Source: Glutamicibacter ardleyensis (GTDB lineage Bacteria > Actinomycetota > Actinomycetes > Actinomycetales > Micrococcaceae). Taken from it: DNA of 64,000 bases. Location: positions 248,001-312,000 of the forward strand of contig NZ_BMKX01000001.1 of the NCBI RefSeq assembly GCF_014644555.1, written 5' to 3'. Position numbers and translations under genes: made by a program. This document shows positions 1 to 9,543 of this stretch, in pieces. A model generated the notes under the pieces. That model was given only the letters and a program-made list of their open reading frames with translations. It had not been told where the DNA came from and did not search any database. Position 1 is the first letter of the stretch; every line of letters starts with the position of its first letter.

Positions 1-1474
1 GTAGCTTGACTCCATGCAGTTCCACCCAATCACTGGCGGTTCGTAGTTTCCGCGTTGGGGCAGGTTTAGGGGTCAGGAACTGACGCGTCACCGAGCTTTC
101 TACCTGCGCAAGGCCGGAGACTTCTCCACTATAAAGTACCTGTCCTCCCCCACTACCTGCGCCGGGACCCACATCCACAATCCATTCGGCACGGGTCACC
201 ACATCCATATTGTGTTCCACAACAAAGACGGTGTTCCCTTCGGCCTTTAGCGCATCAAGCACCTCGATCAGTGGTTGCACGTCTGCCGGATGCAGCCCGG
301 CAGAGGGTTCGTCGAGCACGTAAATTACACCGAACAGGCCGGCGCGTAGTTGCGTGGCGATGCGAAGTCTTTGCATCTCCCCCGGCGATAGCGTTGGGGT
401 GTTGCGGTCAAGGCTCAGATAACCTAGGCCAAGTTCCAGAAGCACCTGAATTCTGGCCAAAAGGTCGGTGCTAATTGTGCTGATGACATCGGCTTGCGCT
501 TGGCCTTCGGAGTCTATGGCAAAGGGGCGCAACAACTGGGCTAAGGATTGCAATGAACGTGAGTTGAACTCGGCAATGTTCAAACCCGCAAAAAGTACCT
601 TTAATGAGTCATTGCGAAATCCCGTTCCGCTGCACTGAACGCAGTCCTGTGAAATCATAAAGGCCAATGCTTTGGTTCGCAGGTTTTCGCTCTTGGAGGT
701 GGCCACGGTATGGCGCACGTAGCGTTCGGCACTCCAAAAACGCCCCTTGTAGGGCTTGGCTACGCGGTCCCGCTCGGGTGTCACCTCAACCACCGGCTGT
801 TCCTCGGTGAACAGTAACCAATCGCGAGTTTTCTTGCTGAGGTTCTCAAATGGCACATCGATGTCGTAGCCAAGATGCGTAGTGATGTCACGTAGATTTT
901 TGCCTTGCCAGGCTCCTGGCCATGCGGCAATCGCGCCCTCGCGGATGCTCAAGGTCGGGTCAGGAACTAGCGAACGTTCGCTGACCGAATGCACTGTGCC
1001 AACACCGTGGCATTCGGGGCAAGCACCTACCGCCGTGTTCCGGGAGAATGAGTCCGATTCAAGTCTGCTGGCCCCGTCGGGATAGGTTCCGGCGCGAGAG
1101 AACAACATTCGCACCGAGTTAGATAGCGTGGTTAATGTACCCACGCTGGAGCGTGAACTAGCGGAACCTCGGCGTTGCTGTAAGGCCACGGCCGGCGGAA
1201 GCCCGGAAATAAACTCAACCTTTGGGCTGTGCCCCTGAGCGATCAGACGTCGTGCATAGGGTGCGACCGATTCGAGAAAACGCCTCTGGGATTCGGCAAA
1301 GATGGTGCCGAAAGCGAGCGAAGACTTGCCTGAACCCGAGACCCCGGTGAAAGCAACAATGGCATCGCGCGGGATGCGCACCTCAACATTGTCTAGATTG
1401 TTTTCGTTCGCCCCACGTACGTGAATAAATCCGTCGTGCTTTGCCGTGTTCAAGTGCTGTGCAATGCTCTCCAT
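1..1474 (-). CDS. UvrA-like ABC ATPase (UvrA paralogue), 3' end outside window
   Basis: This is the first 491 codons of a UvrA-family protein, reading off the left edge. The ATG at 1474 opens with residues [15 protein letters not shown], the typical UvrA start, followed by the Walker A loop GVSGSGKSS near residue 45. Two CxxC pairs typical of UvrA zinc modules follow (CPEC...GVGT, CVQC...GTGF). The ABC signature is [15 protein letters not shown], not the canonical LSGGE, and the Walker B region is [12 protein letters not shown]. Known members of this class of shorter UvrA paralogues bind DNA and have been tied to damage or DNA-drug tolerance. Whether this copy works in excision repair cannot be said without the C-terminal half. 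Canonical uvrA is expected elsewhere in the genome. Confidence 0.9.
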   Translation of the reverse strand, partial: MESIAQHLNTAKHDGFIHVRGANENNLDNVEVRIPRDAIVAFTGVSGSGKSSLAFGTIFAESQRRFLESVAPYARRLIAQGHSPKVEFISGLPPAVALQQRRGSASSRSSVGTLTTLSNSVRMLFSRAGTYPDGASRLESDSFSRNTAVGACPECHGVGTVHSVSERSLVPDPTLSIREGAIAAWPGAWQGKNLRDITTHLGYDIDVPFENLSKKTRDWLLFTEEQPVVEVTPERDRVAKPYKGRFWSAERYVRHTVATSKSENLRTKALAFMISQDCVQCSGTGFRNDSLKVLFAGLNIAEFNSRSLQSLAQLLRPFAIDSEGQAQADVISTISTDLLARIQVLLELGLGYLSLDRNTPTLSPGEMQRLRIATQLRAGLFGVIYVLDEPSAGLHPADVQPLIEVLDALKAEGNTVFVVEHNMDVVTRAEWIVDVGPGAGSGGGQVLYSGEVSGLAQVESSVTRQFLTPKPAPTRKLRTASDWVELHGVKL

Positions 1475-1588
1475 CTTTCCCACAGTACGCGCCGTGGGCG
1501 CTGCGGCTCAATTTCAACGACGCCGCTCAGGTATTCCCATGGTTTCGGCAACGCATAATTGATGGCACAAGTCCGCTCAGTCCTCATC

Positions 1589-1942
1589 CTAGCAATCTTC
1601 GTCCGGGCAGCCTTGCCATGTTTTAGAAAAGTATCCAACGATGTCCAGTCCGATGCCCAGCGGGTAGCTGTCAGCTACCGACTCGTGAACGCGCTGTGCG
1701 GATTCATTCAGCACCAAATGGAAAAACCGGCACACCGATTCGTAGTTCCACACTTCCATGGTCAGTTCTACAAGTTCGTGATGCGAGATTGAGTCTTGTG
1801 CCTTGATCCCGAGTTCTTCGGCAAATCCCGTCACGATGTCTAAGGTCAGCGGATGGTCCTTGCCGCAATCACACCACGACAATCCCTTGTCCGGCATAGT
1901 CCAAACATCGGGTTTGATATGTGGTTCCAGATTCATGTTCAT
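1589..1942 (-). CDS. Hypothetical protein, 117 aa
   Basis: I do not recognise this protein. It starts at ATG 1942 and reads 117 residues: an acidic, soluble-looking chain with a CDCGKDHP motif near residue 24 that could bind metal, then a helical stretch and a Cys-rich tail ending CPDEDC. No signal peptide or membrane segment is visible. It lies 115 bp upstream of the UvrA-like gene on the same strand and could be cotranscribed with it. Amino-acid use looks protein-like and no better frame exists on either strand, so it is probably a real, narrowly conserved gene. Confidence 0.55.
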   Translation of the reverse strand: MNMNLEPHIKPDVWTMPDKGLSWCDCGKDHPLTLDIVTGFAEELGIKAQDSISHHELVELTMEVWNYESVCRFFHLVLNESAQRVHESVADSYPLGIGLDIVGYFSKTWQGCPDEDC

Positions 1943-2103
1943 AAATTTCGCCTAGCTACTTCCTCTTGGGATGTCTCAAGATATACAGAGCCACCGACAT
2001 TTTGGATAGAGATTCGTGATGCTCTTGGCAGTCGTCAGGGACATTGGCATAGTTAGTGTTCCAGAACCGTTGACTCCGGCAGCGGAGATAGTCGAGGAGA
2101 ACC

Positions 2104-2604
2104 ATGATCAACAAGCGTTCCCACCCCGATACCAGTGACGGTGCCCCACACCGGCAATGGAACGAGCTACTGCAAGAAATGCGTGTGATGCAGACCGGTG
2201 TGCAGATTCTCGCTGCATTCCTGGTGGTACTGCCTTTTCAAGCGCGATTTGAAATGCTCAGCCACAACGACGAGATTGTCTACATCATCTTGCTGGTGGC
2301 TGCGACCCTACTCATCTTGTTACTGATTACTCCGGTAGCCGTGCACCGTTATTTCTTTGGACAACGCCTCAAAGAGCAAACAGTGGCCTTGGGTCATATC
2401 GTGTTGAAGATTGTAGGACTAGGTGTGGGACTGCTGGTCTCGGGCTGTGTTTGGTTCGTCCTACAGGTGCTTTTTGGTTGGCAAACGAGTGCTTGGATTG
2501 GTGGTCCGTTAATCGTGGTGACACTATTCTTGTTGCTGGCGTTGCCACGAATCCTGATTCCTAACCATGCGAAGGATCGAGAGCAGCAGACTGCTGACGA
2601 CTAA
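2104..2604 (+). CDS. DUF6328 family membrane protein
   Basis: A 166-residue integral membrane protein. A short polar N-terminus with RQWNELLQEMRVMQTGVQIL leads into four predicted hydrophobic segments (about 33-50, 58-78, 98-122 and 128-150). The ELLQE-RV-QTGVQIL signature followed by LPF and HRYFFG is the pattern of actinobacterial DUF6328 proteins, whose function is unknown. The start ATG 2104 has GAGGAGAACC just upstream, a good ribosome binding site. The 3' end overlaps the end of the convergent oxygenase gene by four bases, and there is no room for a separate terminator between them. Confidence 0.8.
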   Translation: MINKRSHPDTSDGAPHRQWNELLQEMRVMQTGVQILAAFLVVLPFQARFEMLSHNDEIVYIILLVAATLLILLLITPVAVHRYFFGQRLKEQTVALGHIVLKIVGLGVGLLVSGCVWFVLQVLFGWQTSAWIGGPLIVVTLFLLLALPRILIPNHAKDREQQTADD

Positions 2605-3419
2605 CTCATCCGGTCAACATGGCGCAGCATCAATCTCATCGGCGCCTGTCTGAGAAACTTGGGCAGGACGCGGGTAGCTACGCGAACGAACGAGACGGTT
2701 CGCCGGTTACGCTTGCGCACCTTTTCGGTAACTACGTATCCGAATTCTTCGCGCACCTTCGGTGGGAGCTGAGCTATGGTCACTTCACGCATGAGCGGCA
2801 ATCCCGCACGGATCCACCATGGGGCGTTAGTTCCAGCAAAGAGTTCCTCAGCCAGCGCACGAATCTGCTCGCTCACGACAAGGTTCTCCAGCGTGCGGTC
2901 GAAGTAGTTGTCAAAGGCGCGCAGATTCTCCGGCCAGAAATGCTCCGGCATCTGTAACGCATCCCCTAGCCGGGCGTACTGCCGATAGAGATCTTCCTCG
3001 TCCTGTGGCCCAGCATTGGGAAGAACTTGCCCGGCAATCATCCGTGCGGAGTCATAAAGCGTCGCCGCAACCCATAACTGCAACTTAGGGTCCAGTGCCG
3101 AGTAAGCCGGGGCTCCTTGCTCCACATCTCGACTGCCTCGTACCGATGCGTGGGCGGAGTCGACGTAGTCAACAATGGTTCGTTGTTGTTCTTCGGTGCC
3201 ATTGCTCAAGGCATAAATGTAGCCGAGCGTATGAACCAGACGACTGAGCGGATTCATGGCAAAGTCCGAATGGTTGGCAATAGCCAAGCCAATCTGCGGG
3301 TGCGCAAGCTGTAATAGAATGGCACGCCCGGCACCGAGCAATAGTCCCGCCTCGGGCGCGATACGTGAAAACAGTTCCCTGTCCTGGGCTCCGCGCTCGT
3401 CTTGTTCCATATTCACCAT
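2601..3419 (-). CDS. Oxygenase MpaB family protein (DUF2236)
   Basis: A 272-residue protein from ATG 3419; an in-frame ATG at 3464 would add 15 residues that do not look like the family, and neither start has a clear ribosome site. The segment GLLLGAGRAILLQLAHPQIGLAIANHSDF followed by a helical core with R, H and W residues is typical of the MpaB/latex-clearing-protein-like (DUF2236) family. These are b-type haem or putative oxygenases with a mostly alpha-helical fold. The substrate is unknown; characterised relatives act on mycophenolic-acid precursors or polyisoprene. It is convergent with the DUF6328 gene and has no catabolic neighbours that would suggest a pathway. Confidence 0.8.
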   Translation of the reverse strand: MVNMEQDERGAQDRELFSRIAPEAGLLLGAGRAILLQLAHPQIGLAIANHSDFAMNPLSRLVHTLGYIYALSNGTEEQQRTIVDYVDSAHASVRGSRDVEQGAPAYSALDPKLQLWVAATLYDSARMIAGQVLPNAGPQDEEDLYRQYARLGDALQMPEHFWPENLRAFDNYFDRTLENLVVSEQIRALAEELFAGTNAPWWIRAGLPLMREVTIAQLPPKVREEFGYVVTEKVRKRNRRTVSFVRVATRVLPKFLRQAPMRLMLRHVDRMS

Positions 3420-3561
3420 TCTAAGAGCCAGCGGCCTTGAACTGGTTGCCCATCCCAGGATCATGGGCAGGACTGAAGTGTGCTGCTCATGTTCTGAGAA
3501 TGATCATCGTTGCAGCCCTTCGCGCACGGTGTTACCTTCCCAAATGCTCCTTCTGGCAAGC

Positions 3562-3597
3562 AAAAAGCCGGCACCGACGCACTGTCGATACCGGCTT
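3562..3597 (-). terminator. Intrinsic terminator of the ribose operon
   Basis: AAGCCGG (3565-3571) pairs with CCGGCTT (3591-3597), and the stem continues inward imperfectly. Read on the minus strand the stem is followed by a run of U residues (the A run at 3562-3566). It lies 11 bp past the rbsD stop codon, as expected for the end of the rbs transcript. Confidence 0.75.
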
Positions 3598-3607
3598 GGG
3601 CTTGGTC

Positions 3608-3991
3608 TTAGAAAGCTACCCCGCAGTGCAGGATCACGTTGGCGAAGGGAGTTGACTCCCCGGTGCGCACGATAACCTTCGCGTTGGGCAATTCGGCTTT
3701 GAGCTGTTCATGGGTGATGAATTGTGGCTCAAGTCCGTAGGACGCACATAGCTGCAGGACCGTCCCCTCTTTGGCTTCGCTAGCCAGCGTGCTGGCCTCG
3801 ATCACCAAATTGCGGCTGAGTACATCCAGTACCTGCTCAAAACTGAGCAGTCCTTGAACCAGTGCTAAATCGATGACTGTGGGACCTGCAGGAAGTGGTA
3901 AACCGCAATCGGCGATAACCACCGTGTCGGTGTGCCCCAGCTTGGCCAATGCGCCAAGTAGTGGGGCGTTGAGAATTTCGGATTTCAGCAC
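3608..3991 (-). CDS. rbsD: D-ribose pyranase RbsD
   Basis: This 127-residue enzyme interconverts beta-pyranose and furanose forms of ribose so that ribokinase receives its substrate. The sequence shows the RbsD pattern: LGHTDTVVIADCGLPLP near residues 18-34 with the catalytic-site His, DCG and LPLP residues, and a C-terminal VRTGE-TPFANVILHCGV. The length matches the family. The start is GTG 3991 with AAGGAAG eight bases upstream. It is the last gene of rbsRACBKD, 36 bp after rbsK, and is followed by the operon terminator. Placing rbsD last and not first differs from the E. coli order. Confidence 0.93.
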   Translation of the reverse strand: MLKSEILNAPLLGALAKLGHTDTVVIADCGLPLPAGPTVIDLALVQGLLSFEQVLDVLSRNLVIEASTLASEAKEGTVLQLCASYGLEPQFITHEQLKAELPNAKVIVRTGESTPFANVILHCGVAF

Positions 3992-4027
3992 GAATGCTTC
4001 CTTAGGTCTTGCTTGAAAAGTTCTGTC

Positions 4028-4930
4028 TTAGAGTGCATCTAGTGAACGCGGGTAGGACGCTTGAGCGCCATGTGCCTGTACGGTCAGCGCCGCGAACTTT
4101 CCAGCGAAATCTGCTGCTTGTGCCAGAGTGTCACCGTGAGCCAGCCGGGCTGCGACCGCACCGGTAAATGCGTCGCCTGCACCGGTGGTGTCCAATGCCT
4201 TGACCTTCACCGCTGAAAGCTGCTGCATTTCAGTGCCCTGTTCAACCACCAAACAGCCGTTGGCACCCAAGGTGATCACCAACGAGGCTAGACCATGGGC
4301 CATGAGCTTCTCGGCAATCACCGGCTCGGCTTCGGTCGACATAGTTTCGCTGCCATCGAGCTGTTGCAAGATGAGCGCCGCTTCGTGTTCGTTGACCACC
4401 AGCGGGTTGGCTTTGAGCAGGTAATCGCGGTCCAGTTCGATCACCGGTGCCAGGTTGAGCACCACCTTATCGGTGGCCAGATCCATGGCGGTCTTGATGC
4501 CCGAGGCAGGGATTTCACCTTGCAGCACCACAATGCCGTGCAGTGTACCGGCGGCGTTGACTACCTCAGCGGTGACCGTGGAGTTAGCCCCGGACACCAC
4601 GGCGATGGAGTTTTCCGCGCCGGAATCCACCTGGATGATCGCTACGCCGGTAGGTTGGCGCGAAGTTGAGACGCGATCCAGCTTCACGCCTGCTTCTTCA
4701 AGCTGGCCTAGCGCGATCTTCGCGTGCGAATCTTCGCCTACTGCACCGATAAATTCGGTGCGGGCTCCTGCTAATTGCGCGGCCAGGGCCTGATTTGCCC
4801 CTTTGCCGCCGGGCGAAAGCTGGTAGGAATCGGCCAACACGGTTTCACCCGGGCCAGGCAGGCGGTTCATCAACGCGGTGATGTCCACATTGCTCGAACC
4901 AACGATAGTGACTTGGATGTTGTCCGTCAT
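4028..4930 (-). CDS. rbsK: Ribokinase
   Basis: A 300-residue PfkB-family kinase that phosphorylates D-ribose at O5 with ATP, giving ribose-5-phosphate. The N-terminal VVGSSNVDI and the substrate signature GGKGANQALAAQLAG near residue 42 are present. The C-terminal PfkB signature DTTGAGDAFTGAV near residue 250 carries the catalytic Asp and the anion-hole GAGD. ATG 4930 is preceded by AAGGA. It sits between rbsB and rbsD with gaps of 66 and 36 bp, so it is cotranscribed with the importer. The operon context favours ribose over other PfkB substrates. Confidence 0.95.
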   Translation of the reverse strand: MTDNIQVTIVGSSNVDITALMNRLPGPGETVLADSYQLSPGGKGANQALAAQLAGARTEFIGAVGEDSHAKIALGQLEEAGVKLDRVSTSRQPTGVAIIQVDSGAENSIAVVSGANSTVTAEVVNAAGTLHGIVVLQGEIPASGIKTAMDLATDKVVLNLAPVIELDRDYLLKANPLVVNEHEAALILQQLDGSETMSTEAEPVIAEKLMAHGLASLVITLGANGCLVVEQGTEMQQLSAVKVKALDTTGAGDAFTGAVAARLAHGDTLAQAADFAGKFAALTVQAHGAQASYPRSLDAL

Positions 4931-4996
4931 GATTATTCCTTAGCTTGATATAGCTCAGTTGAGCTCTCGCCCGGCGAAATGAGGTACTACAGGTAC

Positions 4997-5935
4997 TTAC
5001 TTGGTGACGTAGTCAGCGACATTGTCGGTATTGACGGTGTCAACGGCAACCTGGACTACTTCCTCAACGGCTTCATCCTTCATGGCCTTAGCCAAGATCT
5101 GAACCGACTGCTTGCCTAGCTCGGCCGGGTTCTGCGCGATGGTGGCGACCAAGGTGCCGGCCTCTACTGCCTTGAAGCCATCTTCGGTACCGTCGAAGCC
5201 TACAACCTTGACGTCCTTGCCAGCCTTGGCGCCCAGTGCCTGGATAGCGCCCAGAGCCATTTCGTCATTCATAGCCAGTACGCCGGTGGCGTCTGGGTTG
5301 GACTGCATCAGGTTGGTCACTACGTCCAGTGCCTCGGCACGGTCGAAGTTAGCGGTCTGGCTGGAGACCACCTTGATGTCGCCGAATTCTTTCAGGCCCT
5401 TGGTGAAGCCTTCGCCACGCTCGTTGGTTGCCGAAGCACCAGGTACACCCTCAAGGATGATGATCTTGCCCTTGCCGCCCAGCGACTCTGCTAGTGCCTT
5501 GGCTGCCTGCTCGCCACCAGCAACGTTGTCCGAAGCAACAAATGAAGCGACCTTGGTGTCGCCTACCGAACGGTCAACTGCGACGATTGGCAGTTCAGCC
5601 GAAACGATGGGAGCCAGGCCAGCTTCGGCGGTTTCGGTATCTACTGCGTTGATGATGACGCCTTCGGTGCCATCGGTGGCGGCGGTTGCCAGCTGGTTAG
5701 CCTGGCTGGCCGAGTCGTTCTGCGCGTCAACAACGGACAGGTCGATGCCCAGTTCGGCGGCTTCTGCCTGTGCGCCGTCACGCAGGTCAACGAAGAATGG
5801 GTTGTTCAGCGTGGACACTGCCAAGGTGGCCTTGGCACCCTCGGCAGCTGCCTCGCCACGGCCACAGGCGCTGGCGCCCAAGACCAGTGCTAGACCGAGG
5901 GTCAGTGCGGTGCTCTTACGAACGATGTTTTTCAT
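4997..5935 (-). CDS. rbsB: Ribose ABC importer, substrate-binding lipoprotein
   Basis: A 312-residue type I periplasmic-binding-protein homologue that would capture extracellular D-ribose and deliver it to RbsC. A lipoprotein signal peptide ends at LGASAC, with Cys24 as the lipidation site, so the mature protein is anchored outside the membrane. The mature part has the sugar-binding order LNNPFFVDL, AAVDxxxxEAG, VASDNVAGGEQAA and LAMNDEMALGAIQAL, typical of RbsB. ATG 5935 follows AGGGAGA. It lies 50 bp after rbsC and 66 bp before rbsK. Confidence 0.95.
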   Translation of the reverse strand: MKNIVRKSTALTLGLALVLGASACGRGEAAAEGAKATLAVSTLNNPFFVDLRDGAQAEAAELGIDLSVVDAQNDSASQANQLATAATDGTEGVIINAVDTETAEAGLAPIVSAELPIVAVDRSVGDTKVASFVASDNVAGGEQAAKALAESLGGKGKIIILEGVPGASATNERGEGFTKGLKEFGDIKVVSSQTANFDRAEALDVVTNLMQSNPDATGVLAMNDEMALGAIQALGAKAGKDVKVVGFDGTEDGFKAVEAGTLVATIAQNPAELGKQSVQILAKAMKDEAVEEVVQVAVDTVNTDNVADYVTK

Positions 5936-5985
5936 TGGGTTCTCCCTTGAACTAAATGGTGTCAGAAACGGTGATACAAAAACTT

Positions 5986-6954
5986 TTAGTGGCGCACGTT
6001 CTTGCGACGCAGCACGTCGAAGCCCACGGCGATCGCGATAACCAAGCCGATAACTACCTGCTGCCAGAAGGCGCTGACCGAGAGCAGGTTCAGGCCGTTG
6101 CGGATCACCGCAAGGACCAGCGCACCGATGAGCGTTCCGGAAATACGACCCACACCGCCAGAAAGCGAAGCGCCGCCGATAACAACCGCCGCAATGGCGT
6201 CCAGCTCGTAACCGCTGGCCAAGGTTGGCTGTGCCGAATCCAGACGGCCCGCAAGGATCATGCCGGACAGTGCGGCGAAGATACCGGAAATAACAAACAC
6301 GGTCACCAGTACGCGCTTGACCGGAATACCCGAAAGACGTGCGGCTTCGGTGTTGCCGCCCACTGCGAAGGCGTTCTTACCGATGATGGTGCGGTTTAAC
6401 ACGAACGCTGCGATCAGGCCGGAGACAATCAGGATCAGGATGGGCACCGGCATGAAGCCTAGGTCCCCGCCCAGCCAAGAGACCGAATCTCCGGTGGCGA
6501 TAGGGCGCCCGTCGGAAATGACCAGGGTCAGCCCGCGCACAATGGTGAGCATTGCTAGCGAGGCGATGAAGGTCGGTAGTTTGCCGTAGGCGCTCATGGC
6601 ACCGGTGACCCAGCCGCACAACCCGCCGATGGCCAGGCCAACCACGATCGATAGTCCGTCGGGCAGCCCGGCGGTGGTCACCCAGTAGGAGGAGGTCATG
6701 GCGGAGATCGCTGCGATGGAACCGACGGACAGGTCGATACCGGCGGCGACGATCACAAAGGTCATGCCGAAGGCCATCACCGCGATGGTGGAAACCTGGA
6801 TGCCGATATTCATCAGGTTCGGCCCGGTCAAAAAGCGCGGGGTCGCGATGAACATGGCAAGGCAAAGAACAACCAGGCCGACTAGGGCACCGTTGTTTGC
6901 AAGGAATGCCTTGAAGTCAAAGCCCTTCTTGGGTGTGGTGGCTACGCTGCTCAT
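5986..6954 (-). CDS. rbsC: Ribose ABC importer, permease
   Basis: A 322-residue inner-membrane permease of the carbohydrate-uptake CUT2 class. It has about eight to ten hydrophobic segments starting at residue 20, and the family motif AAGIDLSVGSIAAISAM near residue 70. The conserved loop GGNTEAARLSGIPV, which contacts the ATPase, is near residue 200. Its start codon overlaps the rbsA stop by one base (TAATG), which is consistent with translational coupling. It forms the translocation channel with RbsA and RbsB. Confidence 0.95.
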   Translation of the reverse strand: MSSVATTPKKGFDFKAFLANNGALVGLVVLCLAMFIATPRFLTGPNLMNIGIQVSTIAVMAFGMTFVIVAAGIDLSVGSIAAISAMTSSYWVTTAGLPDGLSIVVGLAIGGLCGWVTGAMSAYGKLPTFIASLAMLTIVRGLTLVISDGRPIATGDSVSWLGGDLGFMPVPILILIVSGLIAAFVLNRTIIGKNAFAVGGNTEAARLSGIPVKRVLVTVFVISGIFAALSGMILAGRLDSAQPTLASGYELDAIAAVVIGGASLSGGVGRISGTLIGALVLAVIRNGLNLLSVSAFWQQVVIGLVIAIAVGFDVLRRKNVRH

Positions 6955-8468
6955 TACTTCTTTCCCATTTCATCTTCGCGGTGCACATTGCTCACGGCAA
7001 GGGCCATGATGCTGTCTTGAGTTGCTTCATTGGTGGCTAATTCTCCGGCGATCCGGCCCTGGCTCATCACCAGGACGCGGTCGGACATACCCAGCACTTC
7101 GGGCAGTTCGCTGGAGGCCATGAGTACGCAGCCTCCGGAGGAGGTAATCTCATTGATCAATTCGTAAATTTCTACCTTGGCCCCGACGTCCACACCGCGG
7201 GTTGGTTCGTCCAGCAGTAGCACCTTGGCCCCGGCAGAGAACCAGCGGCCAAAGACCGCCTTTTGCTGGTTGCCTCCGGAGAGTGAACGAATCGGCTGGT
7301 CAATATTCCCCATCCGGATACGCAGGCGGGCGGCCACCTTCTCGGCGCGTTCACGCTGGCCCTTGCGGTCTACCAGTCCAGCTTTTGCGGTAGATGCCAT
7401 GGTGGCGTAACCGATGTTCTCGGCGACCGAGGCATCGAGTACCAGGCCCTGAGTTTTGCGGTCTTCAGGCACATGGCCTAGCCCTGCACGGGTGGCCGCA
7501 GCAACGTCATTGCGTGGCAGCTTTTTGCCGGCAACCTTCACGGTGCCCGAAGTGTATTTATCTGCTCCGGCAATCGCGCGGATCAGTTCGGTGCGCCCAG
7601 CGCCCATCAATCCGGCCAGGGCCACAACTTCACCGGGACGTACTGACAGCGAAATGTTTTGCAGTGCTCCTACGCTGAGATTTTCCACGCTCAGCAGGTG
7701 CTGCTCGCCAGGAGTGGCCGTTTGGCGCGGGAATTGTGCATCGATGTCGCGACCTACCATCAGGCGTACCAATTCGTTTTCCGGGGTGTCTGCCGGGACG
7801 GTGGCAATGAACTTTCCATCACGCAAGACGTTGACGAAGTCGCCAATGGCCGCAATCTCATCGAGGTGGTGGCTGATGAAGACCATGCCCACGCCTTTGG
7901 TCTTGAGCTGGTTGACGACCTCAAAGAGACCTGCAATCTCAGCGTTGGTCAAGGCGGCAGTTGGTTCATCAAGGATGAGTACGCGGGCGTCCAAGGACAG
8001 TGCCTTGGCGATCTCCACTAACTGTTGCTGGGCTAGCCCTAGGTCACCTACTGGGGTGTTGACATCAAGATTCAAGCCCAGCTGGTCCAGTGCTTCGCGG
8101 GCAATGCGGCGCATCTCTCGGCGGTTGATAATGCCAAAGCGACGCGGTACACGGCCTAAGGTGATGTTTTCAGCGATAGTCATCGAGGGAACGAGGTTTA
8201 GTTCCTGGTGGATGGTGGCGATGCCCAGGGCTTCGGAAGCCTTAGTATCTGGGATCTGCACTTCCTTGCCGTCCATCAAAATGCGTCCGGAATCGGCGCT
8301 GTGCACTCCGGCGATCATCTTGATCAAGGTGGATTTGCCTGCACCATTTTCGCCGAGCAGCACCGACACCTTACCGGCGTGGACCTCGACGGTAACCTCA
8401 TCGATTACCTGGACGGGGCCGAACGACTTGCAGACCCGGTCAAGGACCAGTAGAGCGTCGTTGCTCAT
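6954..8468 (-). CDS. rbsA: Ribose ABC importer, duplicated ATP-binding protein
   Basis: A 504-residue CUT2 ATPase made of two fused ABC domains. The first half has Walker A GENGAGKST (about residue 38), the degenerate signature LGLAQQQLVEIAKAL and Walker B VLILDEPTAAL. The second half has the usual altered P-loop GLMGAGRTE, signature LSGGNQQKAV and Walker B LLLDEPTRGVDVGAK. The altered second P-loop is normal for the RbsA/MglA class. ATG 8468 overlaps the end of rbsR by four bases (ATGA), so regulator and transporter are made from one transcript. Confidence 0.95.
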   Translation of the reverse strand: MSNDALLVLDRVCKSFGPVQVIDEVTVEVHAGKVSVLLGENGAGKSTLIKMIAGVHSADSGRILMDGKEVQIPDTKASEALGIATIHQELNLVPSMTIAENITLGRVPRRFGIINRREMRRIAREALDQLGLNLDVNTPVGDLGLAQQQLVEIAKALSLDARVLILDEPTAALTNAEIAGLFEVVNQLKTKGVGMVFISHHLDEIAAIGDFVNVLRDGKFIATVPADTPENELVRLMVGRDIDAQFPRQTATPGEQHLLSVENLSVGALQNISLSVRPGEVVALAGLMGAGRTELIRAIAGADKYTSGTVKVAGKKLPRNDVAAATRAGLGHVPEDRKTQGLVLDASVAENIGYATMASTAKAGLVDRKGQRERAEKVAARLRIRMGNIDQPIRSLSGGNQQKAVFGRWFSAGAKVLLLDEPTRGVDVGAKVEIYELINEITSSGGCVLMASSELPEVLGMSDRVLVMSQGRIAGELATNEATQDSIMALAVSNVHREDEMGKK

Positions 8469-9517
8469 GGGCGCACCTTTCCTTCCATCACTTGTGTTGC
8501 TTTGGCTGACGCCACCGAGGGGCGCAGCGTAAATTTGCTAATTAGTTCTTCGGGTTCCGGTTTCTGACCGGCCATCACTTCACGCAGGGCTTGAACCGCC
8601 ATTTTTCCCATCTGGCTCAGGTCATGACCGATAGTGGCAATTGGCGGATCATGGATGAGCATCGCATCGACCTCGTCGAAGGTAATCACCGACAGGTCAG
8701 AGCCAACTCTTACCCCCAGTTCGCGCCAGACGCGAAGCGCTCCAATGGCCATCGGTGCATCCGCAACGATTATGGCGCTAGGTTTTGCTGGGTTTTCCAG
8801 AAGCCATTTAGCTGCCAGCGCGCCGGAGGCAGGCTGGAAGTCACCGACAAAGTGCAATGCTTCATCGGCATGCAGCCCGTTGTTCGCCAGTGCGGTTTCG
8901 AAGGCGCTATACCGTTCAAGGGCGGTGGAGGCGTGCTTTGGTCCGCCAACAAAGGCAATGTTTTGGTGGCCCAGGGATTGTAGTGTGGCTACCGCTTCAT
9001 CCAACGCTTGGGCGCTGTTGGCGGTGATGGCTGGAACCTGAACGCTAGGCAGTGCCCGGTCAACGAAGATAGTGGGAATGCCGCTGGAAAGCACGCGATT
9101 CATCATTTCGCTGGGCTGGTTTGATTCTTCATTCAACCCCTGCGGCACAATGACCAGTCCGTCCACACGGCGTGAAAGCATGGTGGCCAAAAAATCATCT
9201 TGTTGTGCGGCATCTTCGTTGGCATTACCAATGAAGGTCATCAGTCCGGCGGCGCGCGCATGCTGTTCCACCGCATGGGCCAGGTCTGAGAAGTAGGGGT
9301 TACGCACGTCAGAGATCAACAGTGCGATGGAATCTGTTTTGGTGGAGCGCAGTGAGCGGGCCTGCGCGTTGGGCATGAAGCCCAATTCTTTCGCGGCACT
9401 TTCAACCTTGGCGCGGGAATCTGGCGAGGTCGCCGGGTGACCTGAAAGGACGCGCGAAGCGGTGGCAACAGATACTCCTGCTGCGCTGGCAACGTCCTTG
9501 ATGGTGACGGCGTTCAT
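8465..9517 (-). CDS. rbsR: LacI-family ribose operon repressor
   Basis: About 350 residues. The LacI DNA-binding head is ITIKD-like (VTIKDVASAAGVSVATASRVLSG), followed by the hinge and the sugar-binding core with VIVPQGL and a GDLS-like effector site. I chose ATG 9517 because it gives the standard MNAVTIKDVA start and has GGGAG ten bases upstream. An in-frame ATG at 9544 is inside the palindromic operator and would add nine unlike residues. It is the first gene of its own operon, so autoregulation through the adjacent operator is likely. Ribose would be the inducer by operon context. Confidence 0.9.
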   Translation of the reverse strand: MNAVTIKDVASAAGVSVATASRVLSGHPATSPDSRAKVESAAKELGFMPNAQARSLRSTKTDSIALLISDVRNPYFSDLAHAVEQHARAAGLMTFIGNANEDAAQQDDFLATMLSRRVDGLVIVPQGLNEESNQPSEMMNRVLSSGIPTIFVDRALPSVQVPAITANSAQALDEAVATLQSLGHQNIAFVGGPKHASTALERYSAFETALANNGLHADEALHFVGDFQPASGALAAKWLLENPAKPSAIIVADAPMAIGALRVWRELGVRVGSDLSVITFDEVDAMLIHDPPIATIGHDLSQMGKMAVQALREVMAGQKPEPEELISKFTLRPSVASAKATQVMEGKVRP

Positions 9518-9543
9518 GGCCAATAAGCTCCCTTGCTTACTCA

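Noticed and set aside
1450-1638. 62-codon minus-strand frame overlapping the UvrA-like start
   Set aside because: It overlaps both the UvrA-like gene start and the end of the 117-aa hypothetical gene, has no ribosome site and no domain pattern.
5112-6041. 309-codon plus-strand frame opposite rbsB
   Set aside because: It is the antisense shadow of a high-GC gene: Ser/Ala/Pro-rich with no domain, while the minus strand is unmistakable RbsB.
7456-8532. 358-codon plus-strand frame opposite rbsA
   Set aside because: Shadow of the duplicated ATPase; no start signal and a biased, low-information composition.
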